Position numbers and translations under genes: made by a program | In this document: in pieces, positions 50,417 to 59,257 of the stretch | Numbering within the stretch: the first letter of the stretch is position 1 | Layout: the number at the start of each line of letters is the position of its first letter | Notes under the pieces: generated by a model | Databases searched by the model: none | What the model saw: the letters and a program-made list of their open reading frames with translations, nothing else | Told to the model about the DNA's origin: nothing | Assembly: GCF_040419245.1 (NCBI RefSeq) | Contig: NZ_JAZHOH010000001.1 | Location: forward strand, 310,001-374,000 | From: Ewingella sp. CoE-038-23 | GTDB taxonomy: Bacteria; Pseudomonadota; Gammaproteobacteria; Enterobacterales; Enterobacteriaceae | Reading direction: 5' to 3' | DNA length: 64,000 bases

Positions 50417-51876
50417 GCGTCATCCTCCGCAACCTGGCCGTTGACCGGCTCATCCTCTAACACCCAAGTATCTTTGGTCCCGCCTCCCTGCGACGAGTTG
50501 ACCACCAGCGAACCTTCGGCCAGCGCCACGCGGGTTAAGCCGCCGGGTACCAGACGCACCTCTGCTCCGGTCAGCGCAAAGGGGCGCAGGTCGATATGGC
50601 GCGGGGCCAGCCCGTTGCCGACAAAGGTCGGGCAGGTGGAGAGCGCCAGCGTTTCCTGCGCGATGTAGTTCTGCGGGCGAGTTCTGAGCAGTTCGCGGAA
50701 ACGTTCTATCTCGGCTTTGCTGGCCGTCGGCCCTATCAACATGCCGTAGCCGCCTGCGCCGTGAACCTCTTTCACCACCATTTTTTCCAGATTCGCCAGC
50801 ACGAAGCTTAGGGCTTTTTCATCGCGGCACTGCCACGTCGGCACATTATTCAGGATCGGATCTTCCGCCAGATAGAAGCGGATCATCTCCGGCACATAAG
50901 GGTAGATGGACTTGTCGTCGGCGACGCCGGTGCCGATAGCGTTCGCCAGCACCACGCCCCCGGCGCGATAGACCGACAGCAGCCCCGGCACGCCGAGCAT
51001 GGAGTCAGCGCGGAAGGCCAGCGGGTCGAGGAAGGCGTCATCAATGCGGCGGTAAATCACGTCGATTTTGCACGGGCCGGAGGTGGTACGCATAAAGACC
51101 GCGCCATCTTTGACAAACAAATCAACGCTTTCCACCAGCTCGACCCCCATCTGCTGGGCGAGGAAGCTGTGCTCGAAATAGGCGCTGTTGAAACGCCCCG
51201 GCGTCAGCACCACAACGGTTGGGTCATTGACCGGCGTGCTTTCACGCAGGGTTTGCAGCAGGTGGGAAGGGTAGCGCGACACCGGCGCGATGCGCTGCTC
51301 GGCGAACAGTTCAGGATAGAGCCGCATCATCATTTTGCGGTTTTCCATCATATAAGAGACGCCGGACGGCGTGCGCAGGTTGTCTTCCAGCACGTAATAT
51401 TCGCCATCGCCGCCGCGCACCATGTCGGTTCCGGCGATGTGCGCATAGGTGTTGCGATGCAGATCTACCCCCTGCATGCAGGGCTGATACTGCTCGTTAG
51501 CGAGCACCTGCTCGGCAGGCACGATGCCCGCCTTAAGGATCTTCTGGTCATGATAGATGTCATGTAGAAAAGCATTAAGTGCCTGAACGCGCTGGCGAAT
51601 GCCGAGATCTAACATCTTCCATTCATTGGCCGGAATGATGCGCGGCACGCTGTCGAACGGAATCAGCCGCTCCGCGCCGTCATCTTCGCCATAAACATTA
51701 AAGGTAATCCCCACCCGGTGAAACAGCAGCGCGGCTTCCTCCTTCTTGCGCTGTACGGCCTGTTGATCTGCCTGCTGTAACCATTGCCAGTAAGCTTGAT
51801 AGTGGTCGCGGTGTTGCCCCTGCGCCATTAGCATTTCATCAAAAAAGGGTGAATCAGAAAGCTCGATATTAATCAT
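50410..51876 (-). CDS. Circularly permuted ATP-grasp ligase (DUF404/DUF407)
   Basis: The 488-residue product belongs to the circularly permuted ATP-grasp family, predicted to form amide bonds between amino acids or to peptides using ATP. Conserved segments include YYVLEDNLRTPSGVSYMMEN at about 160-180, KEVHGAGGYGMLIGPTAS near 385-400 and GGLTRVALAEGSLVVNSSQG near 450. These include candidate nucleotide- and metal-binding residues. The ATG at 51876 follows GAGGTG, and a longer frame exists upstream. It is the first gene of the Anbu cluster, so its promoter should lie within 51877-52115. The acceptor and donor are unknown. Confidence 0.9.
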   Translation of the reverse strand: MINIELSDSPFFDEMLMAQGQHRDHYQAYWQWLQQADQQAVQRKKEEAALLFHRVGITFNVYGEDDGAERLIPFDSVPRIIPANEWKMLDLGIRQRVQALNAFLHDIYHDQKILKAGIVPAEQVLANEQYQPCMQGVDLHRNTYAHIAGTDMVRGGDGEYYVLEDNLRTPSGVSYMMENRKMMMRLYPELFAEQRIAPVSRYPSHLLQTLRESTPVNDPTVVVLTPGRFNSAYFEHSFLAQQMGVELVESVDLFVKDGAVFMRTTSGPCKIDVIYRRIDDAFLDPLAFRADSMLGVPGLLSVYRAGGVVLANAIGTGVADDKSIYPYVPEMIRFYLAEDPILNNVPTWQCRDEKALSFVLANLEKMVVKEVHGAGGYGMLIGPTASKAEIERFRELLRTRPQNYIAQETLALSTCPTFVGNGLAPRHIDLRPFALTGAEVRLVPGGLTRVALAEGSLVVNSSQGGGTKDTWVLEDEPVNGQVAEDDAC

Positions 51877-52115
51877 GTTCACCTCACTGACAGGACGGGC
51901 TGCTTCATTGTTTTTCAATACGCATTAGTGATCAGGCATAAACCATGCCAGCGTGCATAAACCGCAGAAAACTCAGTAGAAAGAGGCTATTTCGCGCTAT
52001 TTCAGTGCGCCAGATAAGGCGGCTGCCTAAATACAGGGCAGAAAATGGGCAGATGTCTTAAGTATGGTCGGTGATGAGGCAATAACAATGTGGCGGGAAG
52101 TGGGGCAGAAAAAAG

Positions 52116-52144
52116 GCATAAAAAAGCCAGCCCGCAGGCTGGCT
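52116..52144 (-). terminator. Terminator after ridA
   Basis: On the minus strand AGCCAGCC and GGCTGGCT form an 8-base stem with a four-base loop, followed by six T. It separates ridA from the Anbu cluster, which must therefore have its own promoter in 51877-52115. That segment shows nothing else I can name. Confidence 0.9.
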
Positions 52145-52166
52145 ATTGCACCGCGCTCGGTTCGAA

Positions 52167-52553
52167 TTAACGACGAACGGCGATGGCTTCGATTTCGATT
52201 TTCACATCTTTCGGCAGACGAGCCACTTCAACACAAGAACGAGCCGGGAATGGCGCGTTGTGCTCGGTGAAGAAAGCTTCGTAAGTGGCGTTAACCGTGG
52301 CGAAGTCATTCAGATCTTTAACGAAAACAGTGGTTTTCACGATGTCTGAGACTTTCAGGCCAGCGGCTTCCACGATCGCCTGAACGTTGACCAGAGACTG
52401 ACGTGCCTGAGCGGCGATGTCATCGGCAACTGCACCGGTTTTTGGATCAACCGGGATCTGGCCGGAAGTGATGATCATGCTGCCCAGATCAACGCCCTGA
52501 ACGTAAGGACCGATAGCTGCTGGTGCATTTTCAGTGCTAATTTCGCGGGACAT
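52167..52553 (-). CDS. ridA: Enamine/imine deaminase RidA
   Basis: RidA hydrolyses the reactive 2-aminoacrylate and related enamines released by PLP enzymes such as threonine/serine dehydratase. The 128-residue YjgF/YER057c/UK114-family protein has the E. coli length. The substrate-binding arginine lies in FPARSCVEVARLPKDVKIEI. The segment GSMIITSGQIPVDPKTG and the final IEIEAIAVRR match the family. It follows pyrI on the same strand after 92 bases, the usual pyrBI-ridA order. Confidence 0.97.
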   Translation of the reverse strand: MSREISTENAPAAIGPYVQGVDLGSMIITSGQIPVDPKTGAVADDIAAQARQSLVNVQAIVEAAGLKVSDIVKTTVFVKDLNDFATVNATYEAFFTEHNAPFPARSCVEVARLPKDVKIEIEAIAVRR

Positions 52554-52645
52554 AGTGTCTCCTGATTTAAGTGATAAGGAAGGATAGCTTGCCGACAGTA
52601 TAAAGGGCGCAGATGAAAAGTCATTACGCCCGATCAGGTCACGGC

Positions 52646-53113
52646 TTATTCATCGCTGCTCATCACCACCTGATGCTCGAACTCTTTCTCGCAATATTTG
52701 CATTGCAGGTGCACTTCGCTCTGGCGCTGCTTGACGCTAAAGCTCGAGGCCACCGGCTCAGAGCGGCTGATGCAGTTGCTGTTCGGGCAGTGCAGCACGC
52801 CGTCGATACGGTCCGGCAGGCTGGGGGTCAGCTTCTTCACCACTTCGTAATCGTCGATGCGGTTCACCGTGGCTTTCGGTGCGTAAACCGCGAGCTGGTT
52901 GACCTGCTGCTCGGTCAGGAAGGTGTTTTCGATTTTAATAATGTCTTTGCGGCCCAGCTCGTTCGACGGCAGATTCAGGCCGATGGTGATGCGCTGGTCG
53001 GTTTCAGTCAGCTTAAACAGCGACAGCAGCTTGAAGCCTACCTGAGCCGGAATATGGTCGATTACGGTGCCGCATTTGATGGCTTCAACCTGAAGTTTAT
53101 TATCGTGAGTCAT
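52646..53113 (-). CDS. pyrI: Aspartate carbamoyltransferase regulatory chain
   Basis: PyrI is the regulatory subunit of aspartate transcarbamoylase. It binds the inhibitors CTP and UTP and the activator ATP. The 155-residue product has the nucleotide-binding allosteric domain ([20 protein letters not shown]) and the zinc-binding C-terminal domain with four cysteines in LHCPNSNCI and [10 protein letters not shown]. The conserved IENTFL segment lies near residue 62. It follows pyrB after 18 bases. Confidence 0.97.
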   Translation of the reverse strand: MTHDNKLQVEAIKCGTVIDHIPAQVGFKLLSLFKLTETDQRITIGLNLPSNELGRKDIIKIENTFLTEQQVNQLAVYAPKATVNRIDDYEVVKKLTPSLPDRIDGVLHCPNSNCISRSEPVASSFSVKQRQSEVHLQCKYCEKEFEHQVVMSSDE

Positions 53114-53131
53114 GTTTTTATCTCCTCAAGT

Positions 53132-54067
53132 TTAGTGGGCTGTGTCGGCGTTAAGAACCAGTGCCAGTAAGGCCTGGCGGGCATAAATGCCGTTACCGGC
53201 TTGCTGGAAGTACCAGGCGTAAGGGGTTTTATCGACGTCGGTGGTGATCTCGTCGATGCGCGGCAGCGGGTGCAGTACTTTCAGGTGCGGCTGGGCATTC
53301 ACCAGGTCATTGGCGCGCAGGATGAACTGGGCTTTGACGTTGGCGTACTCGGACGGGTCCAGACGCTCTTTCTGCACGCGCGTCATGTAGAGAATATCCA
53401 GCTCCGGCACCACTTCGTCGATGCTCTGATGCAGGCTGTACTCAATGCCTTTCTCTTCCAGCAGGGAGAGAATATAGCCCGGCATCGCCAGCGCGTCCGG
53501 CGCGATAAAGTAGAAACGGTTGCCTTTGAATTTCGCCAGCGCCTGCGCCAGTGAGTGGACGGTGCGGCCATATTTCAGGTCGCCGACCATGGCGATCTTG
53601 ATATTGTCCAGACGGCCCTGCGTTTCGCGAATGGTGAACAGGTCGAGCAGGGTCTGCGTCGGGTGCTGGTTGGCACCGTCGCCGGCGTTGAGGATGGGAA
53701 TGCCGCCGGAGAATTCAGTGGCTAAGCGCGCCGCGCCTTCCTGCGGGTGGCGCATGACGATGGCGTCCACGTAGGTGCCAATCACCGAAATGGTGTCGGC
53801 CAGCGTTTCGCCTTTCTTGCCAAGCGAGGTGTTGGAGCCGTCGGCAAAGCCAACCACCGAAGCCCCCAGACGATGGATTGAGGTTTCGAAGGATAAGCGC
53901 GTGCGGGTCGAGGCTTCGAAGAAGCAGCTGGCAATCACTTTATGCTTCAACAGTTCGGGCTGTGGATTGGCTTTCAGGCTGGCCGCGGTGTCGAGCACCA
54001 GTTCTAACTCTTCACGACTGAGATCGTTGATCGAGATGATGTGTTTTTGGTACAGCGGATTAGCCAT
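53132..54067 (-). CDS. pyrB: Aspartate carbamoyltransferase catalytic chain
   Basis: PyrB joins carbamoyl phosphate to aspartate, the committed step of pyrimidine synthesis. The 311-residue product is the E. coli length. It has the carbamoyl-phosphate motif [11 protein letters not shown] near residues 52-62, the 80s-loop region [10 protein letters not shown], and HPTQTLLDL. The aspartate-binding 240s segment [13 protein letters not shown] is also present. It is preceded by the pyrL leader and attenuator. Confidence 0.98.
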   Translation of the reverse strand: MANPLYQKHIISINDLSREELELVLDTAASLKANPQPELLKHKVIASCFFEASTRTRLSFETSIHRLGASVVGFADGSNTSLGKKGETLADTISVIGTYVDAIVMRHPQEGAARLATEFSGGIPILNAGDGANQHPTQTLLDLFTIRETQGRLDNIKIAMVGDLKYGRTVHSLAQALAKFKGNRFYFIAPDALAMPGYILSLLEEKGIEYSLHQSIDEVVPELDILYMTRVQKERLDPSEYANVKAQFILRANDLVNAQPHLKVLHPLPRIDEITTDVDKTPYAWYFQQAGNGIYARQALLALVLNADTAH

Positions 54068-54113
54068 GACGTATTTCCTCAGCAGTTAGGGTTCTTAACC
54101 TCAAATTCTGGAC

Positions 54114-54142
54114 AAAAAAAAGCCCCTTCAATGAGGGGCTTT
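54114..54142 (-). terminator. pyrBI attenuator
   Basis: On the minus strand AAAGCCCCT and AGGGGCTTT form a perfect 9-base stem with a six-base loop, followed by seven T. It lies 47 bases before pyrB. The leader-peptide stop codon falls in its loop, so a ribosome closely following RNA polymerase would prevent the hairpin. This is the UTP-dependent attenuation seen in E. coli. Confidence 0.93.
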
Positions 54143-54244
54143 CAATAATTCAGCAATGCAACGGAAGAACAACGGCAGCGGGCTGCCTTCAGGTACGGCG
54201 TGTTGAGCATGTTTTTTAACATCACAAACCTGACAATTGTTCAT
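54128..54244 (-). CDS. pyrL: pyrBI operon leader peptide
   Basis: The ATG at 54244, five to six bases after GGGAG, opens a 38-codon leader starting MNNCQVCDVKK and ending AELLKAPH. Its TGA lies in the loop of the attenuator hairpin. The part before the hairpin includes codons for PLPLFF, whose template gives a pyrimidine-rich RNA (TTGTTCTTCCGTTGC). This takes the role of the U-rich pause run of E. coli. The sequence differs from the E. coli leader peptide, as expected for a peptide whose translation matters more than its product. Confidence 0.85.
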   Translation of the reverse strand: MNNCQVCDVKKHAQHAVPEGSPLPLFFRCIAELLKAPH

Positions 54245-54269
54245 GGGTTCTCCCGGCAAATTGTGGCGC

Positions 54270-54297
54270 ATTATACGCGCAGATTTTCGTGCTGCAA
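54270..54297 (-). promoter_or_regulatory. pyrBI promoter
   Basis: On the minus strand TTGCAG (54292-54297) and a perfect TATAAT (54270-54275) are 16 bases apart. The start of transcription would fall about 20 bases before the pyrL ATG. Confidence 0.75.
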
Positions 54298-54346
54298 GCG
54301 AAAATCGGCCTGAATCGATTCTAAAAGCAAACGATTGGCAGCCCAC

Positions 54347-56110
54347 TTACCGTTTGAAGATTTTCATTCTCCAGCGACGCATGCGGCCCAGACGCTCCGG
54401 CGCCTTCAGCTTATGCTTGATCCACACCACCTGCCACGGCTGGAGGCGGGTTTGGCCGTCAAACGGCACATCGGCAATCAAGTCCTTGCCTTCAATCGCC
54501 AGTTTCACCACCTGCGTTTGGTTGCTTATATTGAACACGCAGGTGATTTTGTCTTCCGTCAGCGGGTCATAGCGCTCCATCGCAAACAGCGATTTGCCCA
54601 TATCGAATACCCGCTGCCCGGCCTGTGGCGAGAAGGCCGGATGGGCGCGACGATGCTTAATAAGATTACTCAGCCCGTAAAATACTCTCGCGCTTAGGCT
54701 GTCAGTTTTTTCCAGCCCGGCCTCGACGTCGTCTAGCTTGAGCTTCTTGCGGTTAATGCGGCGATTCAGCCCCGACTGGTGCATACCCTCGAGGTCATTT
54801 TCGCTGCCCAGCAGGCTGTGAATATAGATGGCCGGCACGCCGATGAAGGAGAGCAGCAGGGCCTGCGCCGCGAGGAATTTCCGCGCTTTGGTGTCGACGT
54901 CGTCATCCGGCTCGGTCAGGGCGCTGAGGAAGTTGATGTTCAACTCGTAGGGCGAATGGGTGCCGTCGCCATTGTCCTTGTAGGAGACGCGCCCCTCTTT
55001 GCGCAAGGTTTCTTGCGCCATGTATTTGCGCTCGTCGTCGCTGAGGAAGGTTTCCGTCGGGCGTAGCCCAATGCCGTCGTGGCTGGCTAAAAAGTTGAAA
55101 TAGGTGGTTTCCGGGTAACGCGCCTCGGCGTTGAGGCTTTGCGCCCACTGGGTCAGCGTGGTGGTGTCCTGACGCAGAAAGGCGTGCAGCGTCAGCGGCG
55201 GCAGTGGGAACTGATACACCATGTGGGCTTCGTCGCCCTCGCCAAAGTAACTGATGTTCTCGTGATGCGGCACGTTGGTTTCGGTGATGAGCCGCGTGCC
55301 GGGGATCACTTCATCCAGAATGGTGCGCCACACTTTGATGATGTTGTGCGCCTGCGGCATATGGATACAGCGAGTGCCGACCTCTTTCCAAATGTAGCCA
55401 ATGGCGTCGAGGCGAATCGACTGCCCGCCGCTGGCGGCGTATTGCAGCAGCACGTCGATACTTTCCAGCAGCACCTGCGGGTTTTTGAAATTGATATCGA
55501 CCTGATCCTCGCTGAAGGTGGTCCACAGATACAGCTCGGTGCCGTCGGCTTTGATGAACGGCGTCAGCAGCGGCAGGGCGCGGGGGCGCACCACGCGGCT
55601 GTAATCCAGCTCCGGGTTGGAGTCGATAAAGTAATCTTTGTAGTAAGGATCGTCGTGCAGATAGCCCTTCATCCAGTCGCTGGATCGCGAGATGTGGTTG
55701 ATCACGCAGTCGAACATCAGGTTGAAGTGGGAAGAGAGCTGGTGGATGTCCTGCCAACCACCCAAATTTTCGTCAATCCGGCGATAGTCGATGACGCTGA
55801 AACCATCGTCCGAACTGTAGGGGTACATCGGTAAGATGTGGATATCGCTGATGATTTCGCGCAGATACTTGTCGGCAAAATGGTTCAGGGTCGCCAGCGG
55901 TTTCTGCTCGCCGTGGCTGATATTGTCGCCATAGGTGATGAGGTAAATGTTGGTGCCATCAACCCAATCCTGAGTGCGGTGTTTGCCGTAATTCCATTTT
56001 TCTGCCAGTTGCAGGATCTGTTTCAGTAAATCGGCAATGTGTTCTCTGGGATAGATCCGGCTCAGTAAACTTTCCAGTCGCAGGACATATTCCAAATTGA
56101 CTGATTTCAT
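54347..56110 (-). CDS. GH13_18 sugar phosphorylase (glucosylglycerate/sucrose phosphorylase type)
   Basis: The 587-residue product is a GH13 subfamily 18 enzyme, which breaks an alpha-glucoside with phosphate to give glucose 1-phosphate. The nucleophile is Asp235 in SIRLDAIGYIWKE, the acid/base is Glu277 in LITETNVPH, and Asp345 lies in NFLASHDGIGL. It resembles E. coli YcjM, a glucosylglycerate phosphorylase, over the full length (PRALPLLTPF, EDQVDINFKNP, EAHMVYQFPLPPL, SPYELNINFL). A basic tail of about 20 residues (RLGRMRRWRMKIFKR) is unusual. Unlike ycjM it has no sugar-ABC cluster around it and stands alone between pyrBI and argI. GAAAAGGGAAA precedes the ATG. Sucrose as substrate is not excluded. 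Confidence 0.85.
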   Translation of the reverse strand: MKSVNLEYVLRLESLLSRIYPREHIADLLKQILQLAEKWNYGKHRTQDWVDGTNIYLITYGDNISHGEQKPLATLNHFADKYLREIISDIHILPMYPYSSDDGFSVIDYRRIDENLGGWQDIHQLSSHFNLMFDCVINHISRSSDWMKGYLHDDPYYKDYFIDSNPELDYSRVVRPRALPLLTPFIKADGTELYLWTTFSEDQVDINFKNPQVLLESIDVLLQYAASGGQSIRLDAIGYIWKEVGTRCIHMPQAHNIIKVWRTILDEVIPGTRLITETNVPHHENISYFGEGDEAHMVYQFPLPPLTLHAFLRQDTTTLTQWAQSLNAEARYPETTYFNFLASHDGIGLRPTETFLSDDERKYMAQETLRKEGRVSYKDNGDGTHSPYELNINFLSALTEPDDDVDTKARKFLAAQALLLSFIGVPAIYIHSLLGSENDLEGMHQSGLNRRINRKKLKLDDVEAGLEKTDSLSARVFYGLSNLIKHRRAHPAFSPQAGQRVFDMGKSLFAMERYDPLTEDKITCVFNISNQTQVVKLAIEGKDLIADVPFDGQTRLQPWQVVWIKHKLKAPERLGRMRRWRMKIFKR

Positions 56111-56253
56111 ATCGTTTCCCTTTTCTTTATCACTCCAAAAGATGGCAAAAGAAGCGGCGCATAATGAAAAGGTTAGTTGAAAACGGGGCGTTCAGGCGGG
56201 GATTAGCCGTGAAAAACTGCAATGTTGTGTAAAAGGGTATGTGCGAAGCTGGA

Positions 56254-56289
56254 GGAAATAACCTGACGCGCGAGGATTGTCGCGTCAGG
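56254..56289 (-). terminator. Terminator after argI
   Basis: The perfect 9-base stem CCTGACGCG / CGCGTCAGG with a 10-base loop lies 12 bases after the argI stop on the minus strand. It is followed by TTATTTCC, a moderate T-run. Confidence 0.7.
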
Positions 56290-56300
56290 CAGAAGGCGAA

Positions 56301-57308
56301 TCAGAGTGAACCAAGAGTGGCGACCATCACTGCTTTGATGGTGTGCAGGCGGTTTTCAGCCTGATCAAAGACCACGCTGTGCGCCGACTCGAACACTTCG
56401 TCGGTCACTTCCATCCCGCCGTGCAGGTTGTACTCTTCCGCCATCTGGCGGCCGAGGGTAGTCTGGTCGTCATGGAAGGCGGGCAGGCAGTGAAGGAATT
56501 TCACCTGCGGGTTGCCGGTCAGGGCCAGCATGGCGCTGTTCACCTGATAGTCACTCAGCAGGCTAATGCGTTGTTTCCACGTCTCTTTTGGCTCACCCAT
56601 TGATACCCAAACGTCGGTATAGAGGAAATCCGCGCCTTTCACGCCCGCCGCAATGTCTTCGGTTAGAGTGATGTTGCCGCCGTTTTCCTGCGCCAGCTTC
56701 TTACAGGTTTCCACCAGCTCGGCTTCAGGCCAGCAGGCGGTCGGCGCGACCAGACGGAGGTCCAAACCGCAGAGCGCGGCGGCTTCCAGCAGGGTATTAC
56801 CCATGTTGTTGCGCGCGTCGCCCAGATAGGCCAGCGTCATTTGTGACAGAGATTTGCCCGGCAGATGCTCTTGCATGGTCAGCAGGTCGGCCAGCAGCTG
56901 AGTCGGGTGAAATTCCGTCGTCAGGCCATTCCACACCGGCACGCCGGAGAACTCCGCCAGCGTCTCAACTTTATCCTGACCAAAACCGCGATATTGAATA
57001 CCGTCATACATTCTGCCCAGCACGCGGGCGGTGTCTTTCATTGACTCTTTGTGACCAATTTGGCTGCCACTTGGGCCGAGGTAGGTGACGTTAGCACCCT
57101 GATCATAGGCGGCAACTTCGAAAGAGCATCGGGTGCGGGTTGAGTCTTTTTCGAAGATGAGCGCGATGTTTTTCCCTTGCAGATGGGCTTTTTCGCTGCC
57201 GTTTTTCTTAGCGGCTTTCAGCTCGGCGGAGAGCTGGAGAAGGGATGAAATCTCCGACGGGGTAAAATCCAGTAACCTGAGAAAATGACATTTACTCAAC
57301 AGACTCAT
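56301..57308 (-). CDS. argI: Ornithine carbamoyltransferase
   Basis: ArgI makes citrulline from ornithine and carbamoyl phosphate in arginine synthesis. The 335-residue product has the carbamoyl-phosphate motif [21 protein letters not shown], the ornithine-binding VWVSMGEP, and the catalytic cysteine in [10 protein letters not shown]. The frame is open for 23 codons upstream, but the ATG at 57308 follows GGAGAGG. Two ARG boxes lie 30-70 bases upstream. The adjacent divergent rraB gene is the E. coli argI-rraB order. Confidence 0.97.
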   Translation of the reverse strand: MSLLSKCHFLRLLDFTPSEISSLLQLSAELKAAKKNGSEKAHLQGKNIALIFEKDSTRTRCSFEVAAYDQGANVTYLGPSGSQIGHKESMKDTARVLGRMYDGIQYRGFGQDKVETLAEFSGVPVWNGLTTEFHPTQLLADLLTMQEHLPGKSLSQMTLAYLGDARNNMGNTLLEAAALCGLDLRLVAPTACWPEAELVETCKKLAQENGGNITLTEDIAAGVKGADFLYTDVWVSMGEPKETWKQRISLLSDYQVNSAMLALTGNPQVKFLHCLPAFHDDQTTLGRQMAEEYNLHGGMEVTDEVFESAHSVVFDQAENRLHTIKAVMVATLGSL

Positions 57309-57339
57309 GGTGTTCCTCTCCAATGCCTTTGCATTCTTT

Positions 57340-57378
57340 AGTGAATTAAAATTCAATTTATATGTATGAATATGCAAT
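57340..57378. promoter_or_regulatory. Tandem ARG boxes (ArgR operator) of argI
   Basis: AGTGAATTAAAATTCAAT at 57340-57357 is a near-perfect ARG box. TATGTATGAATATGCAAT at 57361-57378 is a weaker second box. They are three bases apart, the standard spacing for an ArgR hexamer. They overlap the AT-rich promoter region, so repression by arginine-loaded ArgR is expected. Confidence 0.88.
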
Positions 57379-57471
57379 TACAACCCCGTCGTTAAAACTT
57401 TATAGTGGAGGCTGGCCCCGCGCTGTGTGAAAATGGTCTAGAGAAACGTCACATTGATTGAGGACAGAGGC

Positions 57472-57900
57472 ATGGCAAATCGTGAATTGCTAGAAGAACA
57501 GAGTGAAGAGACCCGCTTAATCATCGAAGAGCTGCTGGATGATGGCAGCGATCCAGACGCGCTTTACACCATCGAACATCACTTATCTTCTGATAAGTTT
57601 GAAGATTTGGAGAAAGCCGCGGTTGCCGCTTTCAAACTGGGTTATGAAGTTAATGACGCAGAAGAGTTGGAATTAGAAGACGGTTCAACCGTGATGTGCT
57701 GTGACGTGATCAGCGAAATTGCGCTGAACGCCGAACTGATTGATAAACAGGTTGAGCAGTTGATGGACCTGGCCGAAGCCCACGGCGTTGATTACGACGG
57801 TTGGGGCACTTACTTCGAAGGCGACGACGAAGATGAGGACGGCGAAGAAGGTGATGAAGAAGATTTGGTTGATGAAGATGATGACGGTAAGCGTCATTAA
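57472..57900 (+). CDS. rraB: RNase E inhibitor RraB
   Basis: RraB binds the C-terminal region of RNase E and changes its activity on a subset of mRNAs. The 142-residue product has the family core [40 protein letters not shown] and [12 protein letters not shown] very acidic tail ([20 protein letters not shown]) ends in GKRH. The ATG at 57472 follows GAGG, and in-frame codons upstream are not used. It is divergent from argI. Confidence 0.96.
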   Translation: MANRELLEEQSEETRLIIEELLDDGSDPDALYTIEHHLSSDKFEDLEKAAVAAFKLGYEVNDAEELELEDGSTVMCCDVISEIALNAELIDKQVEQLMDLAEAHGVDYDGWGTYFEGDDEDEDGEEGDEEDLVDEDDDGKRH

Positions 57901-57931
57901 TAACTAACTCTATCAGTAAGATAGGGTTTTG

Positions 57932-57958
57932 ATCCTCCCCTTGAACTAAGGGGAGGAT
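57932..57958. repeat. CTCCCC/GGGGAG hairpin between rraB and ampH
   Basis: The perfect 9-base stem ATCCTCCCC / GGGGAGGAT has a nine-base loop. It lies between convergent genes and has no adjacent T-run. It is the third such hairpin in the window. Confidence 0.65.
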
Positions 57959-57999
57959 AAGCCCAGCTTGCAATTCCGTGCTTTAAATCATTCCGCGCT

Positions 58000-59145
58000 T
58001 TAAATCTCGTTATTACGCACTAACTCCGCAACCAGATCGTTTACGCCGTCACTCATATTTTTAAACTTGGTTAACTCGCTGCGCGTCACTACCACGAACA
58101 CGCCTACGCCGCGCTGAGGCACCATCGCCACATAAGTAATAAAGCCACCGCCACCGCCGGTTTTCTGAATAATGCGCGGTAACAGTGGCGTCGGCGCCAT
58201 CGTCACCCAACCCATACCCAAAGAGTCGGCCATGCCCGGCACGTCCATGCCTTTTAGCGATACCAAATCAGTACGCTTAAAGTACATCTTCTGCGCCATT
58301 TCGGCGGTCAGGCTTGGCTTGCCGAGTGGGGAAGGCAGGAACTGGCGCATCCAACGCGCCATGTCGGCCGGGGTCGAGTAAATCCCGCCGCTGCCCGCCG
58401 CCGCCGTGGTATTCAGGCACGGGCTTGGGCGCAGGCCGGACATCAGGCGAGCACACTGGCTGGCGTTTGGCGTCAGCGTGGTGTCGACCATGCCCAGCGG
58501 CTGGGTTATCTGTTCGCGCAGCAGCTGGGTGTAAGGTTTGCGCGCCGCGTTGGATAAGGCATCCGCCAGCAGGTCAAAGGCTAAGTTGGAGTAAGCCGCA
58601 CGCGCGCCCGGAGGCGTGGTCATTTTGGCGACTCGCAGCCACGCCCAGCGATCGGCCTTGGTCGGCCAAGTGAACACCGGGCGATTTGGCGCGCCGCCCG
58701 GCTGCTCACGCGGCAGGCCGCTGGTGTGAGTGGCGAGATTAAGCAAGGTGATTGGCGTGGAGCCGCTATAGGAAGGCACCGCGCTGCCGCCGGAATATTT
58801 GCGCAGCGGGTCGTTAATCTTGACGGTGCCCTGCTGCGACAGCTTCACCAGCACTTCGCTGGTCATCAGCTTGGTCAGCGAGGCAATTCGAATCACGGAA
58901 TCTTCGCGTGGACGAATGTCTGAGCCGGGGCGGGTTTCGCCAAAGCTGCGGAAAACTTGTTGGTTATTATCGACAACCACCAGCGCCATTCCCATCGCGC
59001 CGCTGCCGTAGAAGATATGTTCGGCATAGTCATCAACAACTTGAGAAGCCAATCGGGCGTTTTTCGCCTGGCTCAACAGCGGCGTGCTGGCAAAGGCCAG
59101 AGCCAAAAGTGAGAGAGAAATTTTTTTCAGCAAACCGGTATCCAT
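58000..59145 (-). CDS. ampH: Penicillin-binding protein AmpH (class C beta-lactamase fold)
   Basis: AmpH is a periplasmic DD-carboxypeptidase/endopeptidase of the AmpC-like PBP family involved in peptidoglycan remodelling and recycling. It is not an effective beta-lactamase. The 381-residue product has a signal peptide (KKISLSLLALAFASTPLLSQA in part: SLSLLALAFASTPLL). Its motifs are SLTK in RIASLTKLMTSEVL, the YSN triad in AAYSNLAFDLLADAL, and KTGG in IIQKTGGGGGFITYVAM. These and the segment DDYAEHIFYGSGAMGMALVV match E. coli AmpH. The ribosome-binding site before the ATG at 59145 is poor, so the start is uncertain by a few codons. Confidence 0.93.
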   Translation of the reverse strand: MDTGLLKKISLSLLALAFASTPLLSQAKNARLASQVVDDYAEHIFYGSGAMGMALVVVDNNQQVFRSFGETRPGSDIRPREDSVIRIASLTKLMTSEVLVKLSQQGTVKINDPLRKYSGGSAVPSYSGSTPITLLNLATHTSGLPREQPGGAPNRPVFTWPTKADRWAWLRVAKMTTPPGARAAYSNLAFDLLADALSNAARKPYTQLLREQITQPLGMVDTTLTPNASQCARLMSGLRPSPCLNTTAAAGSGGIYSTPADMARWMRQFLPSPLGKPSLTAEMAQKMYFKRTDLVSLKGMDVPGMADSLGMGWVTMAPTPLLPRIIQKTGGGGGFITYVAMVPQRGVGVFVVVTRSELTKFKNMSDGVNDLVAELVRNNEI

Positions 59146-59257
59146 CAACTAGGCAGAGTATTCATTCGGAATTTGTATACTAATGCGAACTTTCTGAAAC
59201 GGCATGGGAAAAAAGCGCCCAATTGGCAAAATGTTGTAAGAAATCTCCTTTATCTGG

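Noticed and set aside
58000..59145. AmpC-type beta-lactamase resistance gene
   Set aside because: The overall sequence and the QKTGGGGGF region match AmpH, a peptidoglycan DD-peptidase, and there is no ampR beside it.
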